Part shown: positions 8,997 to 17,737 of the stretch, piece after piece
How the letters are laid out: the number at the start of each line of letters is the position of its first letter
How positions within the stretch are numbered: the stretch's first letter is position 1
From: Opitutia bacterium
GTDB taxonomy: Bacteria > Verrucomicrobiota > Verrucomicrobiia > Opitutales > UBA953
NCBI GenBank assembly: GCA_021204635.1
Contig: JAJPZB010000192.1
Coordinates: 1,191 to 33,459 of the forward strand
Reading direction: 5' to 3'
Length of the DNA stretch: 32,269 bases
Translations under genes and position numbers: made by a program
Notes under the pieces: model-generated
Told to the model about the DNA's origin: nothing
What the model saw: the letters and a program-made list of their open reading frames with translations, nothing else
The model's database searches: none

Positions 8997-10619
8997 TTAC
9001 GGTTCGTCGTTCTCTTCGGGGAGCGAAATCGGGGAATCGTTCTCGATGTCGATGACGTCGGAGAGGTCGCCTGTCGCATTCGCGCGGCGGCGGCGAGCTT
9101 CAAGCCCGCGCTGTTTTTCCGCCTCGATTTTCCCTTGCAGGGAATAGCGCGTGAAGGGGACCTTGTTTAGGCGCTCTGCGGGAATCGGTTTTCCGGTGAT
9201 CTCGCAAATGCCGTAAGTGCCTTTTTTCATGCGCTCGATCGCGATGTTGATCTCGGAAAGTTCTTCCTGTTCGGCGGAAAGGCGGCTGATTGCGAAATCG
9301 CGGTCAAACGCTTCGTTGTCGATGTCGGCAGTGTGCTGGCTGTATGCGGAAACGTCGCCGGTTTCCTCTTTGCCCTCTTTGCGGAACGCCTTTTGCGAGT
9401 GGTCGTTTATGCGCGCCAAGAGGCCGTTTTTGCGCTCAATGAGCTTGCGATAATATTTGCGCCACTTCTCCGGAATCTGGCTTTCTTCCTGCGATGCGCT
9501 GTCTTTCGCAAACGGGTCGAAGCCGAAAAGGTCGCTGACGGAAACGGGGCCCACGGGCGCTTTCTTCTGGCGCGTCGGCAACTCCGTCAAAATCACTTTG
9601 CGCTTCTCGGCAGATTTCGCGCTGTCGGCGGTTGCGGGCGCAGACCTCGGGTCGAAAATGTTCATGTTCGTCACGCCGCGACGGAAAAGGAGTTGCTCCA
9701 ATTCCTCCGGCGAATACGCACGCGCGGAGCGGGCGGAGCCTCGATCCGGCTTTGTGACCTCGACATCGCGCGGAACAAAAATCGCCTGCGCGCGCTCGTC
9801 TTCCTTTGATTTCTTGGGCTTGCGGCCACGCTTTGAAACGATCAGCGCGCCTTTGTTGCGGGGCGCCGGAGATTCGGGCTCGGTGGTGGCGGGCGTCTTC
9901 TCCGCCTTGATGGTGGCGGGTTTTGCCGCCTTGGTGGTGGCAACAGTGCCCTTCTTCGCCGCTTTGTCACCACCGTTGTGAGACGCTTTTTTCGCGGGCG
10001 CGGATTTCTTCTCCGGCTTGGTGGTGGCGGGTTTCACCACCTTTGTTGCCGCAGATTTTTTTGCCTTGGTGGTGGCAACAATCTTCGGAGTTTTTTTCTT
10101 GGAAGTTGGTTTCTTCTCGGGCTTGGCCTGAGTTTTTTTCATTGTGGTAGTGTTTTTCTTGGCAGGAACAGGCTTGGTGGCTGCCGGCTTTGCCGATTTT
10201 TTCTTGGTTGTAGTTGTCTTTGTTGTGGCAGATTTTTTCGCCTTGGTGGCGGCAACAATCTTCGCGACTTTCTTGGCAGGAACGGGCTTGGTGGCGGGCT
10301 TCTTCGCCTTGGTGGCGGCAACTGCCTTGGCGGTGGCGGATTTCTTCGCCGGCGCTTTCGCCACAACCTTCGCAACCTTCTTCGCCGCCTGCTTGGTGGC
10401 GGGCTTTGTTGCCGCATGTTTCTTTGCCTTGGTGGTGGCAGCCGGCTTGGTGGCGGCAGGCTTTTTCGCCTTAGTGGTGGCGACAACCTTCGCGGCTTTC
10501 TTGGCGGGAACCGGCTTGGTGGCGAGCTTCTTCGCCTTGGTGGTGGCAACTTTTTTCGCGACAGCAGGCTTTTTCTTCGCGACAGGGGATTTTTTTGTTT
10601 TTTGCTTTGAGGTAGTCAT
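8997..10619 (-). CDS. TraR/DksA-family protein fused to a long histone-H1-like Lys/Ala/Thr/Pro-rich N-terminal tail
   Basis: ORF 540 aa; residues ~1-250 are low-complexity TTKAKKPA/KPVPAKK repeats; C-terminus GTYGICEITGKPIPAERLNKVPFTRYSLQGK matches the DksA family. Confidence 0.85.
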   Translation of the reverse strand: MTTSKQKTKKSPVAKKKPAVAKKVATTKAKKLATKPVPAKKAAKVVATTKAKKPAATKPAATTKAKKHAATKPATKQAAKKVAKVVAKAPAKKSATAKAVAATKAKKPATKPVPAKKVAKIVAATKAKKSATTKTTTTKKKSAKPAATKPVPAKKNTTTMKKTQAKPEKKPTSKKKTPKIVATTKAKKSAATKVVKPATTKPEKKSAPAKKASHNGGDKAAKKGTVATTKAAKPATIKAEKTPATTEPESPAPRNKGALIVSKRGRKPKKSKEDERAQAIFVPRDVEVTKPDRGSARSARAYSPEELEQLLFRRGVTNMNIFDPRSAPATADSAKSAEKRKVILTELPTRQKKAPVGPVSVSDLFGFDPFAKDSASQEESQIPEKWRKYYRKLIERKNGLLARINDHSQKAFRKEGKEETGDVSAYSQHTADIDNEAFDRDFAISRLSAEQEELSEINIAIERMKKGTYGICEITGKPIPAERLNKVPFTRYSLQGKIEAEKQRGLEARRRRANATGDLSDVIDIENDSPISLPEENDEP

Positions 10620-10814
10620 TTTGCTTGAAATGTATTTTCCGTTAAACCGGAGGGTGAAAAATTCCGCGGAAGCATGCTAATTTTTTTCCGTCTGTCAACG
10701 GATTATTAACGTACCCCCACCATAAAAATCTCCCACGAGCCCGCCGCGCAATTTTCACGTGGCGTTCTCGCGCCAAAAAGCATATCTTTTTTCGTTTACG
10801 GTTTTTTCAAGAAA

Positions 10815-13538
10815 ATGACGCAAGACATTCCGAAAAATTACGAGTCCTCGCAGGTCGAATCACGCTGGTATGAGCGCTGGGCAAACAATGGCTGCTTCAC
10901 CGCAGACCCGGCGCGCGTCAGCGAAGCTCATCCTGCGTACTCAATCGTGATACCGCCACCAAACGTGACCGGAGTCTTGCACATGGGCCACGTGCTCAAC
11001 AACACGATTCAGGACATTCTCGCCCGCCGCGCCCGCTTGGAGGGCAAAGAGGTTTTGTGGCTTCCGGGCACAGACCACGCCGGCATTGCCACGCAGGTGA
11101 TGGTCGAAAAACATCTCAGAAAAACCGAGGGCAAAACCCGCCACGACATTGGCCGCGAAGAATTTTTGAAGCGCGTCTGGGCGTGGAAAAAAGAAAAAGG
11201 CGGAATCATCATCAACCAGCTGAAAAAGCTCGGTTGCTCGTGCGACTGGTCGCGCGAACGCTTCACGATGGACGAGCGTTATTCGGCGTGCATTCAGAAA
11301 ATTTTTGTCGATCTCTACAAAAAAGGCCTCATATATCGCGGGCGGCGCATGGTGAATTGGTGCCCTGCCTCGCTCACGGCGCTTTCCGACGAAGAAGTCC
11401 TGATGGAGCCGCACAAGGGATTTCTCTACTATTTCAAGGTCGAAATCGCGGAAGAGCCCGGCACATTTCTCACAATCGCGACAACGCGCCCCGAGACGAT
11501 CCCCGGCGATTCCGCCGTCGCCGTCAACCCGAAAGACGAGCGCTACGCGAAATACATCGGCAAGCACGTAATTCGCCCGCTGCCGAAGGAAAATCAGGAG
11601 CCTATGCCGATTGTCGGTGACGAATCCGTCGAGTTTGAGTTTGGCACGGGAGTGCTCAAAGTCACGCCGGCGCACGACAAAACGGACTTTGAAATCGGGC
11701 GCCGCCACGGGCTGAAAGTCATCGACATAATGAATCCCGACGGCACGATGAACGCGCTCGCAGGCGCGGATTTGGCGGGTTTGGATCGCTTTGTTGCGAG
11801 AGAAAAATCCGTCGATCTCCTGCGGGAACTCGGCTTGCTCGTGAAGGAAGAGCCCTACGAGAACAAGGTCGGAATAAGCGAGCGAGCGAAAGTCCCCGTC
11901 GAGCCGCGGCTTTCCGAGCAATGGTTTTTGAAATACCCGAGCGTTGCCGCCGCGCGGGAATGCGTCGCCACGGGCGCGATGAAATTTCACCCCGCGCGCT
12001 GGAGCAAGGTGTATGAGCACTGGATGAGCAACTTGCAGGATTGGTGCATCTCGCGGCAACTGTGGTGGGGTCACCGCATCCCCGTTTGGTATTCCAAAAG
12101 CGACCCGGCAAAAATCCACTGCGACACTGTGCCGCCCGCCGACATCGAGAATTGGACGCAAGATCCCGACGTCCTTGACACCTGGTTTTCATCATGGTTG
12201 TGGGCGTTCGCAACAATGGGCTGGGACTTGGACACGCCCGAGAGCGAAATGCCCGAGCTCCTGAAAAAATTCTACCCGACGAGCGACCTCGTGACCGCGC
12301 CGGACATTATTTTCTTCTGGGTCGCGAGAATGATAATGGCGGGCTTTGAATGGCGCCGCGAACTGCCGTTCCGCAACGTGTATTTCACGGGAATTGTCCG
12401 CGACAAACTCGGGCGAAAAATGTCGAAAACGCTCGGAAATTCGCCCGACCCGCTCGACCTGATTTCGCGCTACGGCGCGGATGCGTTGCGCTTCGGGACA
12501 ATGCGCTCTGCCCCGCTCGGGCAAGATGTTTTGTTCGACGAAAAGAATGTCGAGCTCGGCAGAAATTTCTGCAACAAACTCTGGAACGCCGCACGATTCC
12601 GCCAAATGAACGGCGCCACCACTGTCGCGGACAATTCCTCGCTCGCGGCGATTGTGGCGAGAATCGAGCCCGCGCTCTGCGACGCCGACGACCATGCGAT
12701 TATCGACGCCTTGCTCCGCCTCATTCGCAGTTGCTCCGACGCCCTCGCGAACTACGAATTTAACGCATACACGCAGACGCTCTACGCGTTTTTCTGGAAC
12801 GACTTCTGCGATTGGTATGTCGAGGTAGCGAAAACGCGCCTCGCAGACGAAAAGCTTCGCGGCAACGTTCTCGCGATTCAGGATTTGTGCCTGCGACAAT
12901 TCCTGCTCTGCCTCGAGCCCCTCGCGCCGTTTATCACCGAGGAACTCAGCCACCTGCTCGGCTACGTCGCCGAGGGCGAATTTTTGCAGTCGCAAACGCT
13001 TTCAACCGCTGACGCTCTCGCGAAGACACTCGCGGCGCGCGGGCTGAAAATCGACGACAAAGCCGTCGCCGAAATCGCGCAAATCCGCGAGTTTGTCACG
13101 CAAGCCCGCGCCCTGAAATCCCACAACAATGCGGGCACGAAAAAGGATTGTCTGTTCCGACTCGCGCTCAAAGACGCTGCGGCGGGCGAGCTACTCAAAC
13201 GCAACGCGGCGAAGATTCGCACGCTCGCGGGCGCGCGGGAAATCGAGATTGTGGCGGCGGGCGACAACAATGCCGGAGCCTCGGCGGTGACGCCGCTCGG
13301 CACGCTTTCGCTCGACATCACGGGCTTGGCAGATGTTGTGGCGGAGCGCAAGCGGCTGACCCGCGAGCTCGAAAAACTCGACAAGGCTGTCGCGGCGGGC
13401 ACGGCGAAGGTCAACAATCCCGCGTTCGCCTCAAAGGCGCCGGCACACATTCTCGAAGGCGCGAAAAAGCAGCTCGCGGAAACGCAGGCGAAGCGCGACG
13501 AAATTGCGAAGCTTCTCGCCGCTCTTCCCGCAGAATAA
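10815..13538 (+). CDS. valS: Valyl-tRNA synthetase
   Basis: ORF 907 aa; PPPNVTGVLHMGHVLNNT (HIGH), KMSKTLGNSPDP (KMSKS), C-terminal coiled-coil arm. Confidence 0.97.
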   Translation: MTQDIPKNYESSQVESRWYERWANNGCFTADPARVSEAHPAYSIVIPPPNVTGVLHMGHVLNNTIQDILARRARLEGKEVLWLPGTDHAGIATQVMVEKHLRKTEGKTRHDIGREEFLKRVWAWKKEKGGIIINQLKKLGCSCDWSRERFTMDERYSACIQKIFVDLYKKGLIYRGRRMVNWCPASLTALSDEEVLMEPHKGFLYYFKVEIAEEPGTFLTIATTRPETIPGDSAVAVNPKDERYAKYIGKHVIRPLPKENQEPMPIVGDESVEFEFGTGVLKVTPAHDKTDFEIGRRHGLKVIDIMNPDGTMNALAGADLAGLDRFVAREKSVDLLRELGLLVKEEPYENKVGISERAKVPVEPRLSEQWFLKYPSVAAARECVATGAMKFHPARWSKVYEHWMSNLQDWCISRQLWWGHRIPVWYSKSDPAKIHCDTVPPADIENWTQDPDVLDTWFSSWLWAFATMGWDLDTPESEMPELLKKFYPTSDLVTAPDIIFFWVARMIMAGFEWRRELPFRNVYFTGIVRDKLGRKMSKTLGNSPDPLDLISRYGADALRFGTMRSAPLGQDVLFDEKNVELGRNFCNKLWNAARFRQMNGATTVADNSSLAAIVARIEPALCDADDHAIIDALLRLIRSCSDALANYEFNAYTQTLYAFFWNDFCDWYVEVAKTRLADEKLRGNVLAIQDLCLRQFLLCLEPLAPFITEELSHLLGYVAEGEFLQSQTLSTADALAKTLAARGLKIDDKAVAEIAQIREFVTQARALKSHNNAGTKKDCLFRLALKDAAAGELLKRNAAKIRTLAGAREIEIVAAGDNNAGASAVTPLGTLSLDITGLADVVAERKRLTRELEKLDKAVAAGTAKVNNPAFASKAPAHILEGAKKQLAETQAKRDEIAKLLAALPAE

Positions 13539-13575
13539 ACGGCAACAAACAATTTTTGCATTCCCTTTCAAAATC

Positions 13576-16380
13576 ATGTCAGCAGAACTCAAAAACACGT
13601 TGAACCTTCCGATCACGGATTTCCCAATGCGCGCAAATCTCGCGGTGCGGGAGCCGAATCGCATAGAGTTTTGGGAGAAAACCGACCTCTACACGCGGCT
13701 TCAAAAGAAGAACGCGGCGACGGGAAAAACCTTCGTGTTGCACGACGGACCGCCGTTCACAAATGGCGACGTCCACATCGGGACCGCGCTCAACAAACTG
13801 CTCAAAGACATAATCATGCGCTATAAAACCATGCGCGGATTTCGCACGCCGTATGTCCCGGGCTGGGATTGCCACGGCTTGCCGATCGAGCACAAGGTCA
13901 TGAAGGAACTGCACGCGAAGGCGAAGACATTGTCTCCGCTCGAAGTCCGCAAGGCGTGCGCGGAATTTTCCGAAACTTTCATCGAAAAACAGCGCAAACA
14001 ATTTCGCCGGCTCGGCATTCTCGCCGATTGGCAATCTGAATACAAAACGAAGAATCCCGCATACGAAGCCGACATCGTGCGCACATTCGCGAATATGGTC
14101 GAGCGCGGGCTCATCTACCGAAGCAAAAAGCCGGTTTACTGGTCAATCCCCTGCAAAACGGCTCTCGCAGAAGCGGAAATCGAGTACAAAAACCACATCT
14201 CGACGAGTATTTGGGTCGCGTTCGCGCAGGTTGACGCACCGGAAAGAAATTTTGTCATTTGGACGACGACGCCGTGGACAATTCCCGCGAACATGGCTGT
14301 CGCCGTGCACCCCGAGTTGGAATACGTGGAAATTTCGCACGGCGGAAAAATCTACATTGTCGCAGACGCTCTCGCGGAAAAATTTATCGCAGACTGCGCT
14401 CTCGCCGGCGCAACAATCGGGGAAAAGCACATGGGCAAAACGCTCGAGGGAATTAAAACGCGCCACCCGATTTGCGACCGCGTCTCGCCTATTGTTTGCG
14501 CAGATTACATCACGACAGACGCCGGCACGGGCTGCGTCCACACCGCCGGCGGCCACGGCATCGAGGACTACCAGACATGCCTGCGCTACGGAATCGAGAT
14601 TTATTGCCCCGTCAACGACGACGGAGTTTACGACAACGACGGCCGCGTCCCTGCAGAGCTCGTCGGCGTCTCGGTCTTGGATGTGAACGGGAAATGCCCC
14701 GCGAACGAGGTAGTTTTGCAACTGCTCGAAAAGTCCGGAACGCTTCTCAAAACGTCGAAAATCGAGCACCAATATCCGCACTGCTGGCGCTCGAAGACGC
14801 CGGTGATTTTCCGCGCCATGGACCAGTGGTTCGTCGCGCTCGACAAAGGCGGAATGCGAGCCGCCGCGCTCGAGCAAATCGGCGAAGTGTCGTGGGTGCC
14901 GGCGTCGGGCGAAAACCGCATTCGCGCCGCCGTCGAAGGCAGACCCGATTGGTGCATTTCGCGGCAACGCTCGTGGGGCGTGCCGATTCCCGTTTTCTAC
15001 GACAATGACACGCGCGAGCCGTTTCTCGACGCGAAAGTCGTTCGCGGCATCGCGGACAAAATCGCGACGGCGGGCACGAATCTGTGGTTTGAAAAAACGC
15101 CCGCCGAGTTGCTCGCGGGCATCGAAGTTCCCGCCAACTGGCCCGCGCCGGAAAAGCTCGTCAAGGGCACAGACACTCTCGACGTCTGGATCGATTCGGG
15201 CTCGTCGAGCGCAGCAGTTTTGAAGCGCAACCCCGAGTTGACTTTCCCAGCAGATCTCTACCTCGAAGGTTCCGACCAACACCGCGGCTGGTTCCAGTCT
15301 TCGCTGTGGACGAGCGTCGTCAATTTCGGTTGCGCGCCATACAAAAAAGTGCTCACGCACGGCTTTGTCGTGAACGAGGGCACGCGGCAGAAAATCTCGA
15401 AGTCCGACGGCAAACCGCAAACCGCCGACGGCTATGTCTCGAGATACGGCGCGGACGTCGTGCGGCTTTGGATCGCGTCTGAAAATTATCAGAACGATAT
15501 TCCGCTCTCCGACAGCATTCTCGACGCGACGGCGACGCAGTATCGCAACATTCGCAACACGATTCGCTATCAGCTTTCCAACCTCTACGACTTCGACCCC
15601 GCAACAAACGCCGTGCCGTTCGCGGAGTTGACGCTCATCGACAAATGGGCTCTCGGGAAGTTCCGCACCCTGCTCGCCGAAGTAACGAAAAACTACGAGA
15701 ACTACGAATTTCACAAGGCATATGCCGCGATTGACGCGTTCACGGTCGAGACGCTTTCCGCGACATACCACAACATACTGAAAGATCGCCTCTACACGCT
15801 CGCGCCAAATTCGCACGAGCGCCGTTCGTCGCAGACCGCGATTTACACGATATTTGTCGCATATCTAAAAATGCTCGCGCCAATGCTCCCGTTCACAACA
15901 GACGAGGCGTGGGGATTTTTCACCGCGAAAAACGAGTACACGGAAAACTCGATCCTGTTGCAGGATTGGCCCGCGCTTCCGGAAGAGCTTTCGTTTTCGC
16001 AGGAGGTGGCGGAGTTTGACGCGCTTTTGAAGACGCTCGACGCCGTAAATTTAAAGCTTGACGCGTTGCGCTCGGCGAAGGTCATCGGGCAATCGCTCGA
16101 CGCGCTCGTCACGATTTCGGGCGATCCCGCAGACCCCGCGTTCGCATTGTTGCAGAAGCATTTCGCCGAGTTGCCGGAGACGTTCATCGTGTCCGACGTC
16201 AAGTTGGTTGCTGCGCCGGCGGGCACGCCACTCTCTGTCGAGGCGGTCAAGGCAGAATCGCTCGGCTACGTGCGTTGCCCGCGTTCGTGGCGGTGGGTGC
16301 CGGAGCTCGTCGAGGCGGGGAAATTCGGCAAGGTCTCGCCACGATGCCGCGAGGCTCTCAAAGCGAAGTACGAGCTCTGA
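13576..16380 (+). CDS. ileS: Isoleucyl-tRNA synthetase
   Basis: DGPPFTNGDVHIGTALNKLLKDI, GWDCHGLPIEHKV, QKISKSDGK; ATG at 13576 (MSAELKNTLNLPITDFPMRAN), internal to the track ORF. Confidence 0.96.
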   Translation: MSAELKNTLNLPITDFPMRANLAVREPNRIEFWEKTDLYTRLQKKNAATGKTFVLHDGPPFTNGDVHIGTALNKLLKDIIMRYKTMRGFRTPYVPGWDCHGLPIEHKVMKELHAKAKTLSPLEVRKACAEFSETFIEKQRKQFRRLGILADWQSEYKTKNPAYEADIVRTFANMVERGLIYRSKKPVYWSIPCKTALAEAEIEYKNHISTSIWVAFAQVDAPERNFVIWTTTPWTIPANMAVAVHPELEYVEISHGGKIYIVADALAEKFIADCALAGATIGEKHMGKTLEGIKTRHPICDRVSPIVCADYITTDAGTGCVHTAGGHGIEDYQTCLRYGIEIYCPVNDDGVYDNDGRVPAELVGVSVLDVNGKCPANEVVLQLLEKSGTLLKTSKIEHQYPHCWRSKTPVIFRAMDQWFVALDKGGMRAAALEQIGEVSWVPASGENRIRAAVEGRPDWCISRQRSWGVPIPVFYDNDTREPFLDAKVVRGIADKIATAGTNLWFEKTPAELLAGIEVPANWPAPEKLVKGTDTLDVWIDSGSSSAAVLKRNPELTFPADLYLEGSDQHRGWFQSSLWTSVVNFGCAPYKKVLTHGFVVNEGTRQKISKSDGKPQTADGYVSRYGADVVRLWIASENYQNDIPLSDSILDATATQYRNIRNTIRYQLSNLYDFDPATNAVPFAELTLIDKWALGKFRTLLAEVTKNYENYEFHKAYAAIDAFTVETLSATYHNILKDRLYTLAPNSHERRSSQTAIYTIFVAYLKMLAPMLPFTTDEAWGFFTAKNEYTENSILLQDWPALPEELSFSQEVAEFDALLKTLDAVNLKLDALRSAKVIGQSLDALVTISGDPADPAFALLQKHFAELPETFIVSDVKLVAAPAGTPLSVEAVKAESLGYVRCPRSWRWVPELVEAGKFGKVSPRCREALKAKYEL

Positions 16381-16381
16381 G

Positions 16382-16450
16382 CGCCATTGTTACCGCCACC
16401 ACAATGGCGGTTTGTGGTGGCAACAGAGGCGCAACAGTGGCCACCACAAA
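16382..16450 (+). promoter_or_regulatory. Candidate structured leader of alkA with alternative pairings
   Basis: Stem A 16382-16390/16401-16409; stem B 16411-16420/16441-16450; competing stem C 16395-16404/16412-16421; all perfect by inspection. Confidence 0.5.
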
Positions 16451-16455
16451 GCGAC

Positions 16456-17142
16456 ATGGCGACTTATTTTCGATACGGGGAAAAGGAAATCGCCTACCTG
16501 AAACGCGCGGACGCGAGATTGTCTTACGCCATCGACAAGATTGGCAAAGTGAGGCGGCAAGTCATTCCCGACCTCTTTGCCGCGCTCGTCCACTCGATTG
16601 TCGGGCAACAAATCACCACCAAGGCGCACGAGACAATTTGGAAGAGAATGCAAGCGGGGATTGCGGCGATAACGCCGGCAACAATGAGCGCGCTCGCGCC
16701 GGAAGAGTTGCAAGGCTTCGGGATTTCGCTCAGGAAGGCGGGATACATCAGGGGCATCGCGCAAAAGGTAATCTCCGGTGAGTTCGACATCGCCGCACTA
16801 AATTCCATGAGCGATGACGAAGTCTGCGCGCAACTTTCAACATTAAAGGGGATTGGAGTTTGGAGCGCGGAAATGCTCATGATTTTTTCCATGCAACGCC
16901 CAAACGTTTTGAGCTTTGGCGACCTCGGGATCCTGCGTGGATTGCGAATGCTCTACCACCGTGGAAAAATTGACCACCAAGCGTTTGAAAAATATCGCAG
17001 GCGCTTTTCTCCTTATTGCAGTGTTGCAAGCCTCTATTTGTGGTCTGTGGCAGGGGGCGCAATCCCGGAATTAAAAGACCCCACCACCAACCCAAATTCT
17101 CACCACCAACCCGCCACCACTAACCCACCACCACTAACCTAA
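16456..17142 (+). CDS. alkA: DNA-3-methyladenine glycosylase II family (HhH-GPD)
   Basis: FAALVHSIVGQQITTKAHETIWKRM ... LSTLKGIGVWSAEMLMIFSMQRPNVLSFGDLGI HhH-GPD motif; start MATYFRYGEKEI; C-terminal ~20 aa encoded by the intergenic repeat. Confidence 0.9.
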   Translation: MATYFRYGEKEIAYLKRADARLSYAIDKIGKVRRQVIPDLFAALVHSIVGQQITTKAHETIWKRMQAGIAAITPATMSALAPEELQGFGISLRKAGYIRGIAQKVISGEFDIAALNSMSDDEVCAQLSTLKGIGVWSAEMLMIFSMQRPNVLSFGDLGILRGLRMLYHRGKIDHQAFEKYRRRFSPYCSVASLYLWSVAGGAIPELKDPTTNPNSHHQPATTNPPPLT

Positions 17143-17210
17143 TCTCACCACCAACCCTATTCCACCACCAACCCTATTTCACCACTGACCCAAAGCCCCA
17201 CCACCAACCC
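17081..17210 (+). repeat. Dense CACCACCAACCC array between alkA and ogt
   Basis: Exact 12-mers at 17082, 17101, 17146, 17163, 17199 plus CACTAACCC, CACTAACCT and CACTGACCC variants. Confidence 0.93.
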
Positions 17211-17212
17211 CT

Positions 17213-17737
17213 ATGAGAAACGGGCATAAAAGCATAATTCAAATCCGGCGCTACCACTCACCCTGCGGGGATTTGATTCTCGGATCCCACGACAACAAAC
17301 TCTGCCTGTGCGACTGGGCAACGAGGAAAAACCGCAACAAACTCGACAAGCGCCTGCAACAAACCCTGCAAGCGGAATATGTCGCAAGAGAATCCGACGT
17401 CATTGTTGTGGCGAGCAGGCAGTTGGACGAATATTTCACAACAAAGCGGACAAGTTTCGACATCCCGCTACTCTTTGCCGGCAGCGATTTTCAGAAAGTG
17501 GTGTGGTCGCAACTAACCCAAATTCCCTACGGCGAAACCCTTTCCTACGGCGAACTCGCAACGGTTGTGGGGCGCCCGAAATCTGTACGCGCAGTCGCGA
17601 ACGCGGTCGGCGCAAATGCGATTTCAATCTTTGTCCCCTGCCACAGAGTGCTTGGTGGTGGCAACAAACTCACCGGCTACGCGGGCGGGCTCGCCACCAA
17701 GAGCGCACTATTAAACTTGGAGCGCCACAAAAAATAA
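17213..17737 (+). CDS. ogt: Methylated-DNA--protein-cysteine methyltransferase
   Basis: IPYGETLSYGELATVVGRPKSVRAVANAVGANAISIFVPCHRVLGGGNKLTGYAGGL with PCHRV active site. Confidence 0.95.
   Translation: MRNGHKSIIQIRRYHSPCGDLILGSHDNKLCLCDWATRKNRNKLDKRLQQTLQAEYVARESDVIVVASRQLDEYFTTKRTSFDIPLLFAGSDFQKVVWSQLTQIPYGETLSYGELATVVGRPKSVRAVANAVGANAISIFVPCHRVLGGGNKLTGYAGGLATKSALLNLERHKK

Noticed and set aside
8997-10619. DksA-like gene dismissed as a low-complexity artefact
   Set aside because: The C-terminal ~110 aa is a convincing TraR/DksA domain in the same uninterrupted frame, so the fusion is retained as real.
14143-15816. 557-aa minus-strand ORF antisense to ileS
   Set aside because: Shadow ORF opposite an unambiguous IleRS; no recognisable motifs.
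17081-17210. CRISPR-like array
   Set aside because: Repeat core is only ~12 bp with irregular 4-30 nt gaps, no unique 30-nt spacers, and no cas genes in the window.
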